This document shows, piece by piece, positions 1 to 12,314 of a stretch of 64,000 nucleotides of DNA. This DNA is from Latrodectus hesperus. Its lineage: Eukaryota > Arthropoda > Arachnida > Araneae > Theridiidae. Made by a program: the position numbers and the translations under genes. How positions within the stretch are numbered: the first letter of the stretch is position 1; every line of letters begins with the position of its first letter. The notes below the pieces were generated by a model, which saw only the letters and a program-made list of their open reading frames with translations, had not been told where the DNA came from and searched no databases. The stretch lies in contig CM075862.1 in the NCBI GenBank assembly GCA_037975125.1, forward strand, positions 45,906,277-45,970,276, in the 5' to 3' direction.

Positions 1-573
1 GTTTTATTTGGCATTTGTAACCATTGCAGATTTTTACTTTCAGTCTGCTAATAGTCAACAGCGCAATGTCAAATACACTTAAATTTTAAGTAGGAGAATC
101 CCATGCAATTACTTCCTGATTAAAGAAGTCCTTTATTTTCTTGGGTGATGATTATATGTTTAATTGCACATAGGTGGCGCCACTTATAAATATATGAAAT
201 TTGTTCTATTTACTTCTGCCGTCCTTTAAAACTAGTGTTTCAAGATAGAGCCATGAATGTCGGCTCCAGATGGAAATTCTAACGCATGCGCTCTTGAAGA
301 AAGTAGTTGTAATAATTTGGCGGTATAAAATGTAAATATTGTTCAGACATAGTTTTAGAAGCCCTATAGTCTCCGATTTGCTTATTTACATTCCTATTAT
401 TTCTTGTGTGCGAGTGAAAAGCGATAAAAAAAGAATGAGTGCTTAAGTATTATCCCGTCGACATTTTTCGCCTTAAGAATAAGTCGTAGAGTTTTTGCAA
501 AATTTAACCTGAGGAAACGAATTTATTTTTCGAAATATGAAGGAAAAGCAAAATAGATTACTTATATCTTTGA

Positions 574-622
574 ACCATATAAAATACAAATAGATGAAAA
601 ATTTATTTGTATTTTATATGGT
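574..622. repeat. Perfect 19-bp hairpin
   Basis: ACCATATAAAATACAAATA at 574-592 is followed after an 11-nt spacer by its exact reverse complement at 604-622. It lies inside the composite repeat of 228-2099 and is probably part of that element. Confidence 0.7.
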
Positions 623-654
623 GCTAAATTGCATCATTGACGACATTTATTTTT

Positions 655-700
655 TCCCAGATATGGTGGACGGGATAATCCCAGATATGGTGGACGGGAT
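655..700. repeat. Two-copy 22-23-bp tandem repeat
   Basis: CCCAGATATGGTGGACGGGA occurs twice in direct succession, first from about 657 and again from about 680. It is GC-richer than its surroundings and may be subterminal sequence of the surrounding repeat. Confidence 0.7.
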
Positions 701-736
701 ATGGGGGTAAATACAAAACAGGGGTGGATTACAATT

Positions 737-1905
737 ATCACATCTCCTTCTGATTTCTATATTTTAATAAAAATAAACATAACTGGGAATAAAATGCTAT
801 GATAAAATTAATTTTACTAAATAAATATTTTTGACACTTTATGATGGTTTAATTAAAAATTAATATCTTAAATTTTTTTCCAAAGCCAAAATTAAAATTT
901 TTGTCAATTCAAATTAAAAATTGTGTAAAAACTTTTTTGGACTCATGAATTGTTTTAATAAGCTTTGGATATATTATAAATTTCAATAAAAAACACACAG
1001 ATTAACAAAGTTTTTTTTATTTAGTGTGAACATTGTCTTTATATTTTAAATTAAAAGTTCTAAATAAGACAAATCACAAGCTATAAATATTGAACATCTG
1101 TAGTTCAATTTAAGAGTACAACTCATTTATTTGAAAAAAAAGTTTTTAATTTTAAAAATGAGAAAATTGATAAATAATTTAAAAAATTTCACATTTATAT
1201 GTATAAAAGATTTAAAGACAATCAGTATCCCATTTCCTTCTGATTTCTGTGTTTTAAGAAAGATATATAAACATAAATGGGAATAAAATATCATATGAAA
1301 AAATTCAGAGTGAAATTAAATAATTTTTTTTCACTAAATATACCAAACAAAATATTTATAAATTGTCACTTTACCATGCTTACATGACATATGCCTGGGG
1401 GGTTACATTATATATTCATTATTTTAAGTACTTTTTTCTACTTTTCTCTTTATCATATCCATATCACAAAACTATATTTTATGTTTGGTTTAATTTTAAA
1501 TTTATTAGCGACTTGTTTATTTTTTAAATTTAATTAAAATTTGTGTCATGTTAATTATGACATTTATTTATTTATTTTTTATTTTACATTTATTTATTTA
1601 TTTATTTATTAAGTATTTATTTATTTATTTGCATATATGAGTTGTTTTAACAAGCATCAATTAAAAAACTGCTTAAATAAATTTTTTGTTTTATTTAGTG
1701 TGTAAATTGTCTACCTTTTAAATTAAAAATTCATGTAAGTTAAATCGCTAGCTGACAATACAATAAATATCTGTAATTCGATTCAAAGTATAACTCATTT
1801 ATTTGAAAAAATAAGATTTTAGTTTTTATAAATGAAAATAGAGTTATAAATGATACATAATTTAATACATTTTCTCAGTTATATGTACAAAAGATCTTGG
1901 ATGAA
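737..1905 (+). repeat. Diverged two-copy tandem duplication
   Basis: The block beginning TCCTTCTGATTTCT near 747 recurs near 1236, and the two copies stay collinear: GGGAATAAAAT, TTATTTAGTGTG, ACTCATTTATTTGAAAAAA and ATATGTA-AAAAGAT occur in the same order in each. Copy 1 is about 737-1220 and copy 2 about 1221-1905. Copy 2 carries extra AT-rich sequence, including a TTTA microsatellite. The divergence suggests an old duplication. Confidence 0.6.
1556..1632. repeat. (TTTA)n microsatellite, imperfect
   Basis: Runs of TTTA/TTAT units with interruptions. Nothing else is recognisable here. Confidence 0.8.
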
Positions 1906-2099
1906 ACTTAGTATTTTATAAAAGAAAAAACATGCTAAGTTTTAGAAAGGTAAGTTAAAAAAATGAGTAAAAAATATTCAATAAAATAAACTTAATAACC
2001 ACATAAATGTATCGCGTTATTTATATCGCCAGGTTACTGAATCATAACCAATATCTTCCGGAACCAACGATCGGGATTCTATCTTGAGACACTAGTTTT

Positions 2100-3360
2100 T
2101 GTAAGTGGGAATCTTGTTCGTTAGCTTCTGTTTGTAAACAACGCATCTGTATTCTACACCACATTAAATTTTATTAAACTTTTGACAGCTCACTACATTA
2201 AGCTCATTCATTAGTTCATGATGAACCAATGAATGGAACAGCTCAATACAGTTTTGTTTCACGCAAATTTATTGGTTTATTCATTTTCAAGTGATACATA
2301 TTTTAGCTGCTATTTAAGTTGCTTTGCTTCAAATTTTATGTTGCGAAAATATGAAAGGTTTAAATTTTCTATTAATCAATATTTTTTATGATTGAATTTC
2401 GGTTTATGATCGGAGGTTTTATTCTTCCTTATCCTGCTGTCATTCGAGAAATCTACAGCATTCTCATGTGTTAATTGTCGCTAGTATTAACTTAATTTCA
2501 TTAAAATCGTTTCCTTAATTTTTTAAACACTCCATATTTCTCCTTCCATGATATTTTATTCATAATTTATTTAAAAAAAGTCAGTTGCTTATTTTAAAGA
2601 TAAAGAACAAGTATTAACAATTCTTAATGATAAATTAACATTCTTAATAAATTAACATTTCCAAAATAATATATTTGTTAATTGAAAATTTAATTCAAAA
2701 AATTGGCTTTCAGAAATTTTGTTACAATTGCTAATTTAACACTAACATATAATCTCTGAAATAACTTCTAATTTTGATATTAATAAATGTAAATTCATAC
2801 TTTATTTTATTAACCTTCAAAAAATGCTTATCAAATCAAAGCATGGAGTTATACTTACTAAAACCAAAGCTGATCATTAAATAAAATCGCTATTATTATT
2901 TTTCCAGTCCATTTTCATTTAATAAATTAGGTGACATCACTGTCATAATCAATCATGTTAATAACTCGCTAGAAGCTAGCAATTGTTTCAAAATCCAGAA
3001 AGAGTTTGACAGCATAATATCTCAGTTAGATTTATTTGTAGTACATCATCTGTATTTCTCCATTTACTTAGGGGCATCCTGAAAGAATATATCTCAGGTA
3101 CTGTTATCATATCCTATTCTATGTAATAAATGATATAAAGGCATATCTATCTTTCTTTTTCATGTCTTGACATGTCAGATTCTCTTTCTTAACTTGTATG
3201 TTACAGATCTGAATGAAGAAAAATGACTTTTCACAGTGGGGAATGATTTAAATATATGTTTTTTTATTAAATATATGCCTTATAAAAAGCAACATTTTTA
3301 TAATTGGTTTTGAAATTTGTATCCAAATGTTGTTTGTTCAGAAATTAAAGTTAAAGATAT
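2100..3360. other. AT-rich, no feature seen
   Basis: No long open frame, RNA gene or recognisable repeat on either strand. Confidence 0.6.
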
Positions 3361-3364
3361 AGAA

Positions 3365-3900
3365 GACATTATGAGTGAAACTTAAGATTTCCAATTGCAA
3401 ATGATGGTAAACTTATTGAAAATGTTGATTAAGAAGATGGCCTTAATGTCCAGGTTGAAGAAAACACAAGACAATCAGCTAGTGCTACAGTAGCTGGCTT
3501 TGAAGTGAATAGAGCATCAGCCCAACTGTGACCGCATGAAAATTTTCGCTGCTAACCGGATGCGCGATTTATCTGTTCAAAAAAGAGGAAAGCAGTGAAA
3601 CTGCTTACTCTGACAAAATCTGAGAAGTTCAGCAAACAATGACTTTCATTTACAGCGCTGTAGATAGACACTGTATTATAGTATATCACTTGTAAATACC
3701 TTAACAAGTAAAAGTTTTACATTATCATTTAATTGATTAAAAGCTCTTTTCTTTAAAAATATGTCGGTTTTCTCTAATTTTAAAAGTACAATAAATAATT
3801 GAAATTGACCTTTTTTTGGAAAAAATCCAATTATCCGAATATTTGACTATCCCAATGAGGTCCGGTTCCATTTGATTCAGATAATTGCTGTTCTATTGTA
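3365..3900 (+). mobile_element. Tigger/pogo-like DNA transposon, 3' end, copy 1
   Basis: A collinear relative lies at 13625-14075. Both share segments reading KQLTLTE-MFSK-like in the better copy, an ACTTTCATTTACAG block and AT-rich 3' sequence, and end in an A-rich then ATCCGAAT...TCCGGT...ATAA-TGC-GTTCTA stretch. The ATCCGAAT/ATTCGGAT-type terminal sequence and a transposase tail containing an ARKR-type motif and a serine/lysine terminus are typical of Tigger elements of the pogo group (DDE_1 transposases). Only the C-terminal tail of the coding region and the 3' non-coding region remain, with stops in every frame. Confidence 0.5.
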
Positions 3901-4068
3901 AATAGTAATATATAACACAATATTTTATTTTCAGATATAGTTGAATTTTTACAGCTTTTTTTCACTACTGTTCATGTATTTCAAGAATGAAATTTAGTTT
4001 TATTTAGTTCAATTCCAATATACTAAATAAATCCACTTGGCATGGTGAAGCAAATCGTAATTTTGAAC

Positions 4069-4130
4069 CAATGTGAAGTGACAAGACCAGCATCTGAGCT
4101 TACATACTCATGCACACACTACATTAACAA
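4069..4130 (+). repeat. Degenerate fragment of a dispersed repeat
   Basis: The CGTAATTTTGAACCA motif followed by a GTGAAGTGAC-like stretch matches the start of the repeat seen better at 44140-44346 and 60482-60664. Only about 60 bp are recognisable. Confidence 0.4.
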
Positions 4131-7100
4131 AGTTACATAAGACTATCTCTAGAGCTTTTAACATTCATTCATCCTCTTATTATAGTATATAGCAACAGTT
4201 TGTTATTGAACTTATTGTTTTCTGGACAAAAAACAATGTTTTCCTTCACCAGGTTTCAACCAACCTTGGTTTAAAATACAACAAATGAAAAAACATCATA
4301 TTGAAAAATTTGGGATTAATTACACTTTTAAAATTTTGTTTTAATAGACGAAGAGTGTCAAAATAAGGCTTTGAACAAACATCATTTGAAAAATTTGGAT
4401 TGCTTTTTGTTAATTGCTTTGATTAAGAGAAATACATACTTACGTGTGTGTATTATATGCAAAATATTTAATTCCTAAGATTTCAATAAAATTAATGACA
4501 ATCTATTTAATAAAAAATTAAAAACTAACAATGTGGTTTGGTTTTATATCTCAGGTTTATTGTTATAAATAAATTAATTTTGACTATTTATTTATTTAAA
4601 AAGTCTCTTTACAAAAGAAAATCATTGCTTATGAGTTGAAAGAAAATTTTCATTTACTTTGTTTAAAATACAAATATGAAAGTATTTCTCTTAATTTATT
4701 CCTATACATAAAATAAATAGACGTGTTGAAGGAAATACATTTATTTCTTGAGATGTTAATCAATAGGTGTAACAAAATCATTATTCTAAATTTTTTTTAA
4801 ATTTAATTTCGTTGTTTAAAAACATCAAAGAGTATGTTGTACAAAATATTTAGAATCTTGCTATTTTTTTAATGATGAAAATGAATAATAAATTTTACAA
4901 GTGTTTTTAAAACCACGCGCCAAATGTGTCTAGCTAAATTAATATCCGGTGAGTTAAGAAGCTAGATTATCTTCAAGAATTTGTAACTTCTTCAATTAAT
5001 TATTGTAGCAATTTTGTGACACAAAGCGTTATTTCCTGTTTAAGGAATTTATTTTTAAGAGGGTATTTTGAAAATTGGATCAACTCATTAAATTTTAGCA
5101 TAATACTGAAATAATTTTCTTATTTTTTAAGTGTTTGTTTCAAGAAATTGACTATATAAGTCCAAGTAAAACAAGATACACATTAAAATTTGCACTTGCA
5201 AAATATTTCAGGGTAATTGAATCATTTATTTAATTATTGGAAGCTTCAATTTTTCAATACAATACAACACATTATACCATACAGTACAATACAATAAAAC
5301 AGAATACAATACGATGCAGTAAATTACTATACAATCAATAAATTTTGCTTCTGTAGTGCATATCACATCTATATCTAAAGTTACGTTAGTAAAAATGATT
5401 TTAACAATATTCTTTCTATAGTAAGAAAATGTAATCAAAGCCCTTAAAAAACCTATTACCAAAAAAAGTATTCCTTCTGATATTGATGAAAACTTTCCTT
5501 ATTCTTTTTAAACTGAAGCGCAAGAAGATATTCTCTTTTTGTGTGTGTGTGTGTCCTTTATAATAATATATACGAGTATAATTCTCCAAAAAGGAAAGTT
5601 TTTCACTTATTTATGTAAACTTTTCATTTCCATGTTTAAGTGAAGTATTTGATTATAACTTCATTATAGAAACTCGTGTGAAGTCTGTTTTATATTGTAT
5701 AAAAGTAATAAAAATTTTAATGGAATTTAATTTCCTAATTCTTGAATTCTGATTGAAAACTATTGTTTTTTTATAAACTACAGCTGTTTTGGGATTTTAT
5801 CTTTCAGTAAATAATTTAGTATCTTCTCATTAAATAATACTGATTATAATTAATTTTGTTAATAATAGTTTTAGATTATAAATATTTGTATGAAAAACTA
5901 TATTTACGTCATAAATAACTATATTTATGTTAAAAATAACTATATTAAATTACAAATTATATTTGTTAATCATTGTAGAGAATACTTAATCCAAAGTGAG
6001 TTTCTCACTGATGAAGAAATTAATACAAACCATCGTAGCTCAATATATTTTATTAACAACACACACAGAAAGTCATTCAAATCAGAAGTAAGTCAAAGTA
6101 AAAAACAAAAGAGAACGCTTAAGCTCTATGCTGCTGTTGGGGAGCCGATACACTGCGCATGCGTGGGAGGAGGAGGCGAAAATATTGCCGCTCTCCACAG
6201 CAATCATAACCATCTAAGTTTCAAACATGAAGTTCAAATTAAACTTTATTACATTAGAACATAAATTTAGAACCTTCCTTAATTCTCAAAATTTCAGCTT
6301 CTCTAAATAAAGTCATTTTGTTATTGCAGTTTCCCGGAAATCATTTTCTGCGTTTTTTATCTTTCTTTTATTTTTCACTATTGATGAAATGTAATGATAT
6401 CATTCATAGACAATGAAACTGCTTAAATAGCACTTCTAATTTGCCTTCTGGATACAATGTTTTACTTCGAATTCATTCTCAATACGTGGGAGTGGTCAAT
6501 ATGTTTTCGTTAATCAGTGTGTATTCATTTCTTTTGCACTTTTCTTTAATTTTATTTTTATTTCGTAGTCTCTAATCTCAATGCTTTCATCCATTTGATT
6601 TTCTAAGACTTAAGGTAAAGAAGCAAACACGGACTGATTTCTTAAAGAATGCTATCTCTTATCAAATGAAATTAAGTGTGAATTTTTTTAGAACTCAATC
6701 AAATATGTTTGAATGAAACTTAAACACACAATTAGAGGTTCTTATTTTTTAATCATTAGTATGTTAAGAAAAAAGCTGAACATTCAAGGAAAGAATAAAT
6801 ATATAAAATTTAGAGAATAGTTATAAAAGGAATTTTATCCCCACAGAACAAATTACTTTCTACAAAAATATTAGAAGTTAAAAATTGAATAATTTTATTT
6901 TTATTTTTGCCAACTTAAAAAAGTATGATTACTTTTTTGGTATGTAACATATTTTGGTACAATGATGTAGATAAATTAAAATAGGGATTGTTAGTTTCAT
7001 AGAAAGTATAACAAATAAATTCTTTAAAATATTAAATATATGTAATAAATATTATTTAAGTATTTAATAATGTTTATTAAATAATGTTAATTAAATATTA

Positions 7101-9176
7101 AATACAAAAAAGGAAATACTGTTTAGAACGATAGCAATATTAATTAAAATAATCTTATGAAATAGATATTCTTTAAAAATTTTAAGCGTAGTTTTTTAAT
7201 TTTCTTACCATTGTACAATCAAGTTAAATTGATACCGAAATTTTGCGACATGCATTAAATTCCACTTAACCACTTAAGTTATACTTTTTTATATTTCATA
7301 AATGACGTAAATCGGAGGTGGAGAAATTTTATTCAAATGGAGTTAATATTTACAAATATTAAAATATTTTATAATAGAAATTTTTTGAAATAAGTATTAT
7401 TAAATTAATATTTAAAAATATTAAAATGTTTTATAATAGAAACCTTTTGAATTGCATACTGTTTTCGTAAAGCAATTCATATAAATTTTTGAAATCAATG
7501 GCAAATGTTTTTTTTTTTAAAATCAAAAACAGTGGAATATTTATCACATAAAAGAAATGGCTTATTTAAAAAGCACTACAATTTTGGAATAATTTTGTAT
7601 CAATAAATTTAGTAAGTTACCTTTAATATTCACAACAGATTTTCACTGCTGGGAATAAACTATTATTTATTTCTAAACCACATGAAATATTTATATTTTT
7701 CTATAATAACCCTCTTTTCTATAATAACTAGTTTTTATAATTTATTTCTAATATGTTGACTTTAGAAAATATGTTCTAAATCATGTAGAATTTTATTTAG
7801 TTAATGAATGATGTGTCATAATTTTCAGATGTTATAAACGCAACTGTAAAGGAAAATCCATCACTTTCTTTTTTGTTTAATTAAATAAGCGATAAGAAAA
7901 TTTGATTCATATAAATAAAAAATTTTCAGTATTTGTAAGCATTTTAAAACTATTAGATTTTACTAACAGTGAATATTTTTTATAATACCCATGTGCATAT
8001 TTACCATTAAGTGAAGACAGCTTTACCGCTAATTTTTTTCCTCATTACATTTTCTTTCCTACATTTTATTTTATAGTATTAAAAAAACTCATTTGTATTA
8101 AGTCTGTTTTATTATTTCTCACTTGCGAGTGAAATATAACAGTGGCATGTAAGATATTTTAAAATTATAGATTTATGGATTAAAGTTCAAAAGGCTTGTT
8201 CCTTGCATTCGTGAATCAAATTTTAAATTCAGAATATAAATAAATCTAAATTAAATTCCAGTAGATTCACTAAAAATCAATAACGAAAGTTTTCTTGCAT
8301 TTAATTTCGTTTAACATTTTAAAGTATAAATTATTGGTAAATTTTCTATGAATAAATATGACTTAAATATTTTTCCTTCTTCGAATCAGCCTTCTCATTT
8401 ATGGTTTTTAATGCATTATTAACCATCAACTAAATAAAAATGAATTATTTTCCGGAAATCTAATAAAAATTTTATTTCACATAGCTAAAAATAGAAACCC
8501 TAAAGAATGCTTAATGTTTATTTATAGGTAAAATGCATTTCTTATAAAACCGAATATTTTTTTAAAAATAAAAAAATGTAATATCTTATGTTACATGATA
8601 ACATGAAATAATAAAAAAATGAAATTGTATATTTATTAACTACAATACTTAGTAATTATCTAAGTACTTTTCTGAATCTTTCCTTACTAGTTTCCTTTTT
8701 CTTTTTTTAATGGTAAATAAATACTTGAAAAATATTACATTTCACACAGAATTTTTTTAGTATCACATAAAAATAGTTGTATTTTTTTTATCATTTACAC
8801 ATTTAGAAATATAATTTTTTGTTCACGTTTTTAATGAGATTGACCATTTTGTAACTTACTTCATTTTAAAGATATTCTTTCAGTGATACCAGAAATTTAT
8901 CTAAAAAAAGACACCTATTTTATGTTACATTGTTTTTTGCTTATTATACTCTAAAAGAAATAAGGATAACCCATTTCTCTTCTTTTATAATCTAAATCAA
9001 ATGATTTATGATGTAAAATCTAATTACGATCCGTCAATTGGCAACAGTGCGAACAGTTGAATTCATAATTATATAAATTAAGCGGCATATCTACTCCTGG
9101 AAAACATAATGTAAAATTTAAATAGTTAGTTCGTTTCGATTTGGCTCTGCAATAAGATGTCCAAATCTAAATATAT
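4131..9176. other. AT-rich, only low-complexity and one GC patch
   Basis: No gene recognised. Small items: a degenerate ATACA/ACAAT repeat at about 5255-5330; a short (GT)n at 5540-5552; a GC-richer patch at 6118-6215 holding the palindrome TGCGCATGCG; and a two-copy ~60-bp duplication at 7342-7452. A frame at 5890-6264 (124 codons) is mostly low complexity and resembles no family I know. Confidence 0.5.
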
Positions 9177-9902
9177 TTGAATTGTATAAAAGTGAATAGC
9201 AATTAAAATTTTAACTATTTGTCTAAAACAACTTTCGGTGTAGTGTGTGTATCAGTCAGATAAAGTTTTAACTATTTAAATATCAGCAATCATTATTGTA
9301 ATCATGTTTTCTGTTACTATATTTAATATGCCGTAAATTATTGAATAGTATATTATAAATTATGCTAGGAGTTTTCTTAAAATATAAACTTAAATTATAT
9401 ACGGTAAATAAATACTGAGGAATAGAATTTTCCTTAATATTTATTTTCCGTACATAATTTAAGAGTTTACTTTAAGAAAAATCCCGGAACATAATATATA
9501 ATAAATATGTTAACTCTAAAACTTTTAATTATAATAGTCTAATAATGATTGGTCACCTATATAATTTCAATACTGCCACTCTTTTTATTCTTGACTATAA
9601 AATAAATATAAGTATTACATTTGTTCTGTATACGTATCCTCCTTCCGATTCAACTTTCACACAAATATTCAGTTATTTTATCTGCTTCCTTAGAACTAAA
9701 GTAAGCAACTTACAAGACCGCCAATGAAATACTCAAAATTACTCTTCTAATGAGTACTCTATGATGCTCTAAGAAATGCAACAAATAAAGGCGTTTGTTT
9801 AAAATAAGATTTTAAGCGAGGATTAACATTAAATGCAGTCAATTTTAGAGTTTCTTAACTATTTACTTTTAGTAAATGCGCATTCCTTTGTTATTTTTTG
9901 AT
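9177..9902 (+). repeat. Direct duplication of about 0.7 kb, copy 1
   Basis: Nearly the whole segment recurs at 10234-10933 at a constant offset of about 1,063 bp, with scattered substitutions and small indels. Both copies hold a palindromic core. It encodes nothing recognisable; the short frame at 9545-9727 is broken in the other copy. Confidence 0.8.
9370..9485. repeat. Palindromic core in duplication copy 1
   Basis: TTTTCTTAAAATATAAA...TATACGGTAAATAAATACTGAGGAA is followed by its near reverse complement TTTCCTTAATATTTATTTTCCGTA...TTTAAGAAAA. The arms are about 50 bp with a very short centre. Weaker pairing extends outward. This suggests a MITE or snap-back element at the heart of the duplicated unit. 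Confidence 0.65.
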
Positions 9903-10233
9903 TTCACACTGCTGGACAATTGCTAAGGACGGATCACAAATTTCAATGTAGCATAACATTAAGCGAGACATGAGGCCTAGTAGGATAAAATATAGTTGCC
10001 ACACTGTTCAGACATTAAAATAAATAATATTTATTGTTCTGGAAAATACAAAAGCTGTGAAACATCTGAAAGGAAAAAAATGTTCATTTGATGCTGCATA
10101 TGGAAAAATTTAACAATGCATCTAAAAGTCAGCAGACACCTTGAAGAAAGGTATCAGTACGGGATATGTCCACCGTGGAGTGTGATGCAACATTCCACAC
10201 ATCGTATCATACTAATATATTTGAATTTACTAA
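9903..10233. other. Spacer between duplicated units
   Basis: About 330 bp that I cannot match to the duplicated unit or to other repeats in the window. Confidence 0.5.
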
Positions 10234-10933
10234 ATAAATTTGAATTGTATAAAATTGAATATCAATTTAAGTTTTAACTACTTGTCTAAAACAACTTTCT
10301 GTGTAGTATGTGTATCAGTCAGATAAATTTTTAACTATTTAAATATCAGCAATCATAATTGCAATCATGTTTTTTGTTACTGTATTTAATACGCCGTAAA
10401 TTATTGAATAGTATATTATAAATTATGCTGGAAGTTTTCTTAAAATATAAATTTAAATTATTTACGGTAAATAAATACTGAGGAATAGAATTTTCCTTAA
10501 TATTTATTTTCCGTAAATAATTTAAGAGTTTACTTTTAAGAAAAATCCCGGAAAATAATATATTATAAATATGTTAACTCTAAAACTTTTAATTATAATA
10601 GTCTAATAATGATTGGTCACCTATAGAATTTCAATACTGCCAATCTTTTTATTCTTGACTATAACATAAATATAAGTATTACAATTGTTCTGTATACACC
10701 TCCTTCCGATTCAAATTTCGCACAAATATTCAGTTATTTTATCTGCTTCCTTAGAACTAAAGTAAGCAATTACAAGACCGCCAATGAAATACTCAAAATT
10801 ACTCTTCTAATGAGTACTCTATGATGATCTAAGAAATGCAACAAATAAAGGCGCTTGTTTAAAGCAAGCTTTTAAGCGAGGATTAACATTAAATGCAGTC
10901 GATTTTAGAGTTTCTTACTATTTATTTTTTGAT
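10234..10933 (+). repeat. Direct duplication of about 0.7 kb, copy 2
   Basis: Partner of 9177-9902. Its palindromic core lies at about 10435-10545. Relative to copy 1 it lacks roughly 25 bp near its 3' end, around a TTATTTTTTGATT junction. Confidence 0.8.
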
Positions 10934-11040
10934 TCTATAATGTTTTATTACTCATTCAGGAAACGTTTTATAATTTTAGTATAAGTGAACAAAATATTTC
11001 TTTTATTCATTAAAGGTCTTAAATATTATGTTGTTGTTAA

Positions 11041-11338
11041 TAATGACACTTGGACAATCCAAGCTCGCTATGCCTTGGCTATGCGAATTTAAGTCAATTG
11101 GGAGCGTCTTTCGTATTAATTAGAGCACCATGTATTTGAAAGTACGACTTTGCTCTACACACATGCCATAGGTACCCCGTTTATAGGGTAGACAACCATT
11201 CACACCTCATTTATACAAGGAAAGGACAAAGACAGGAGAGATTGAGAGAGAAAGTACATCCATGCCGGAACCGGGATTCGAACCCAGGACCTCCTTATCC
11301 GCAGTCAGGCACGCTGACCACTAGACAAGTTGGGCGGC
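11041..11338 (-). mobile_element. tRNA-derived SINE (family A), copy 1
   Basis: On the minus strand the element opens with a tRNA-like head: an A-box-like segment around CTAGTGGTCAGCG and a B box GGTTCGAATCCC (complement of GGGATTCGAACC near 11275). A unique body follows and ends in an AACAACAA tail. It is bounded by ten-base direct repeats, AAATATTATG (11031-11040) and AAATATTTTG (11339-11348), that look like a target-site duplication with one mismatch. A second member lies at 48048-48315. Such SINEs are copied in trans by a LINE reverse transcriptase. Confidence 0.75.
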
Positions 11339-11348
11339 AAATATTTTG

Positions 11349-12230
11349 TAATAATGTAAATATATAACTGCAGAGACAAAAATTATAGTAATTAAACATT
11401 ATTATATGTGTAAATAACGAAATATCTATAAAATGTTTGACGCGTTTTGGTGTTTATTAATTCACAAAATAAGGAAGACACAAGCAAACCTATAGAATTT
11501 TTTAATTATAAAATAACTCATTTATTTTTTAGTGTGAAGGTTTCCGTCTATGTTTTTTTCAGTTTGAATGACATTTCTTTTTTAAACATCGTCTTCTCCG
11601 AATGCTATTAGTTTATCTTTTATCTTATCTATTCAGATAAACTTACAAAGCAAAATGCATGTATTTTTCTCATCGGGATTTGTAAAGGTCATGGAATGCA
11701 GAACTCTTAATTCAAATGTCAAGATTACAATCACAACAGCCAATATATTTGTTCGAAAATGGCGTGAAATGGACGATGGTCTTCATATATTAAATACACA
11801 CTCATTTCCATACCAAGCACCAAAAATGCTTAGAATCTAATCAATTTTAAAATAATCAATCCTATTTAAATCATTTCATGACATATTAAACATAAAAATG
11901 TGTCAGATATTTTACAAGAATCTTGTTTAATTATCTTTAAAAAGAAAAAATGTTTTACATCAGAATCGAATTATTTAAAAAGTAGAGTGTTTAATGCTTG
12001 TATATGCTTAGTCTTACATTTTTGTATCTGTAATATAATATTTTTCTCTGAGTTAGGAATCAGAGAAAGTACTTGTTTGAATTCTTAAGAAATGTGATGA
12101 ATTTAAAAAAGGTTTTGTATTTTCAATAGTTTATTTCTGGGTATAGTGTTTCAGCTGTTTATTTTTCTGTATACTGTGAGATGAAACCTTTCCATTCAAA
12201 ATTTAACTGAAAGGAATTGCTTTGGATAAG
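11349..12230. other. AT-rich, no feature seen
   Basis: Two short open frames (11655-11840 and 11900-12088) match no family I recognise and have no supporting signals. Confidence 0.5.
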
Positions 12231-12314
12231 TAAAACTGACAGATATTTGACAAAAACATTTATCACTTAATGATTAAGTGATAGAAGTTTTTGTCAAATT
12301 ATCTGCCAGTTTTA
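12231..12314. repeat. Near-perfect 40-bp palindrome
   Basis: AACTGACAGATATTTGACAA... runs to the centre ...CACTTAATGATTAAGTG... and is then repeated as its reverse complement with a few mismatches. The arms meet with almost no loop, so it would form a cruciform or a long perfect RNA stem. The absence of a terminal loop argues against a microRNA precursor and favours a small foldback element. Confidence 0.7.

Larger units (their letters stand above)
228..2099. repeat. Composite element bounded by an inverted repeat
   Basis: A 22-bp segment at 228-249 (core AACTAGTGTTTCAAGATAG) recurs inverted at 2078-2099 with one mismatch. Weaker similarity continues inward on both sides, including a GGCGGTATAAA / GGCGATATAAA pair near 323 and 2025. 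The interior holds a hairpin, a short tandem repeat and a large two-copy duplication listed separately. No coding frame is visible. The layout resembles a non-autonomous DNA transposon with subterminal repeats, but target-site duplications are not clear, so this is an inference. Confidence 0.4.

Noticed and set aside
12231..12314. MicroRNA precursor
   Set aside because: The arms meet with no terminal loop, and the stem is too perfect and long; a foldback element fits better.
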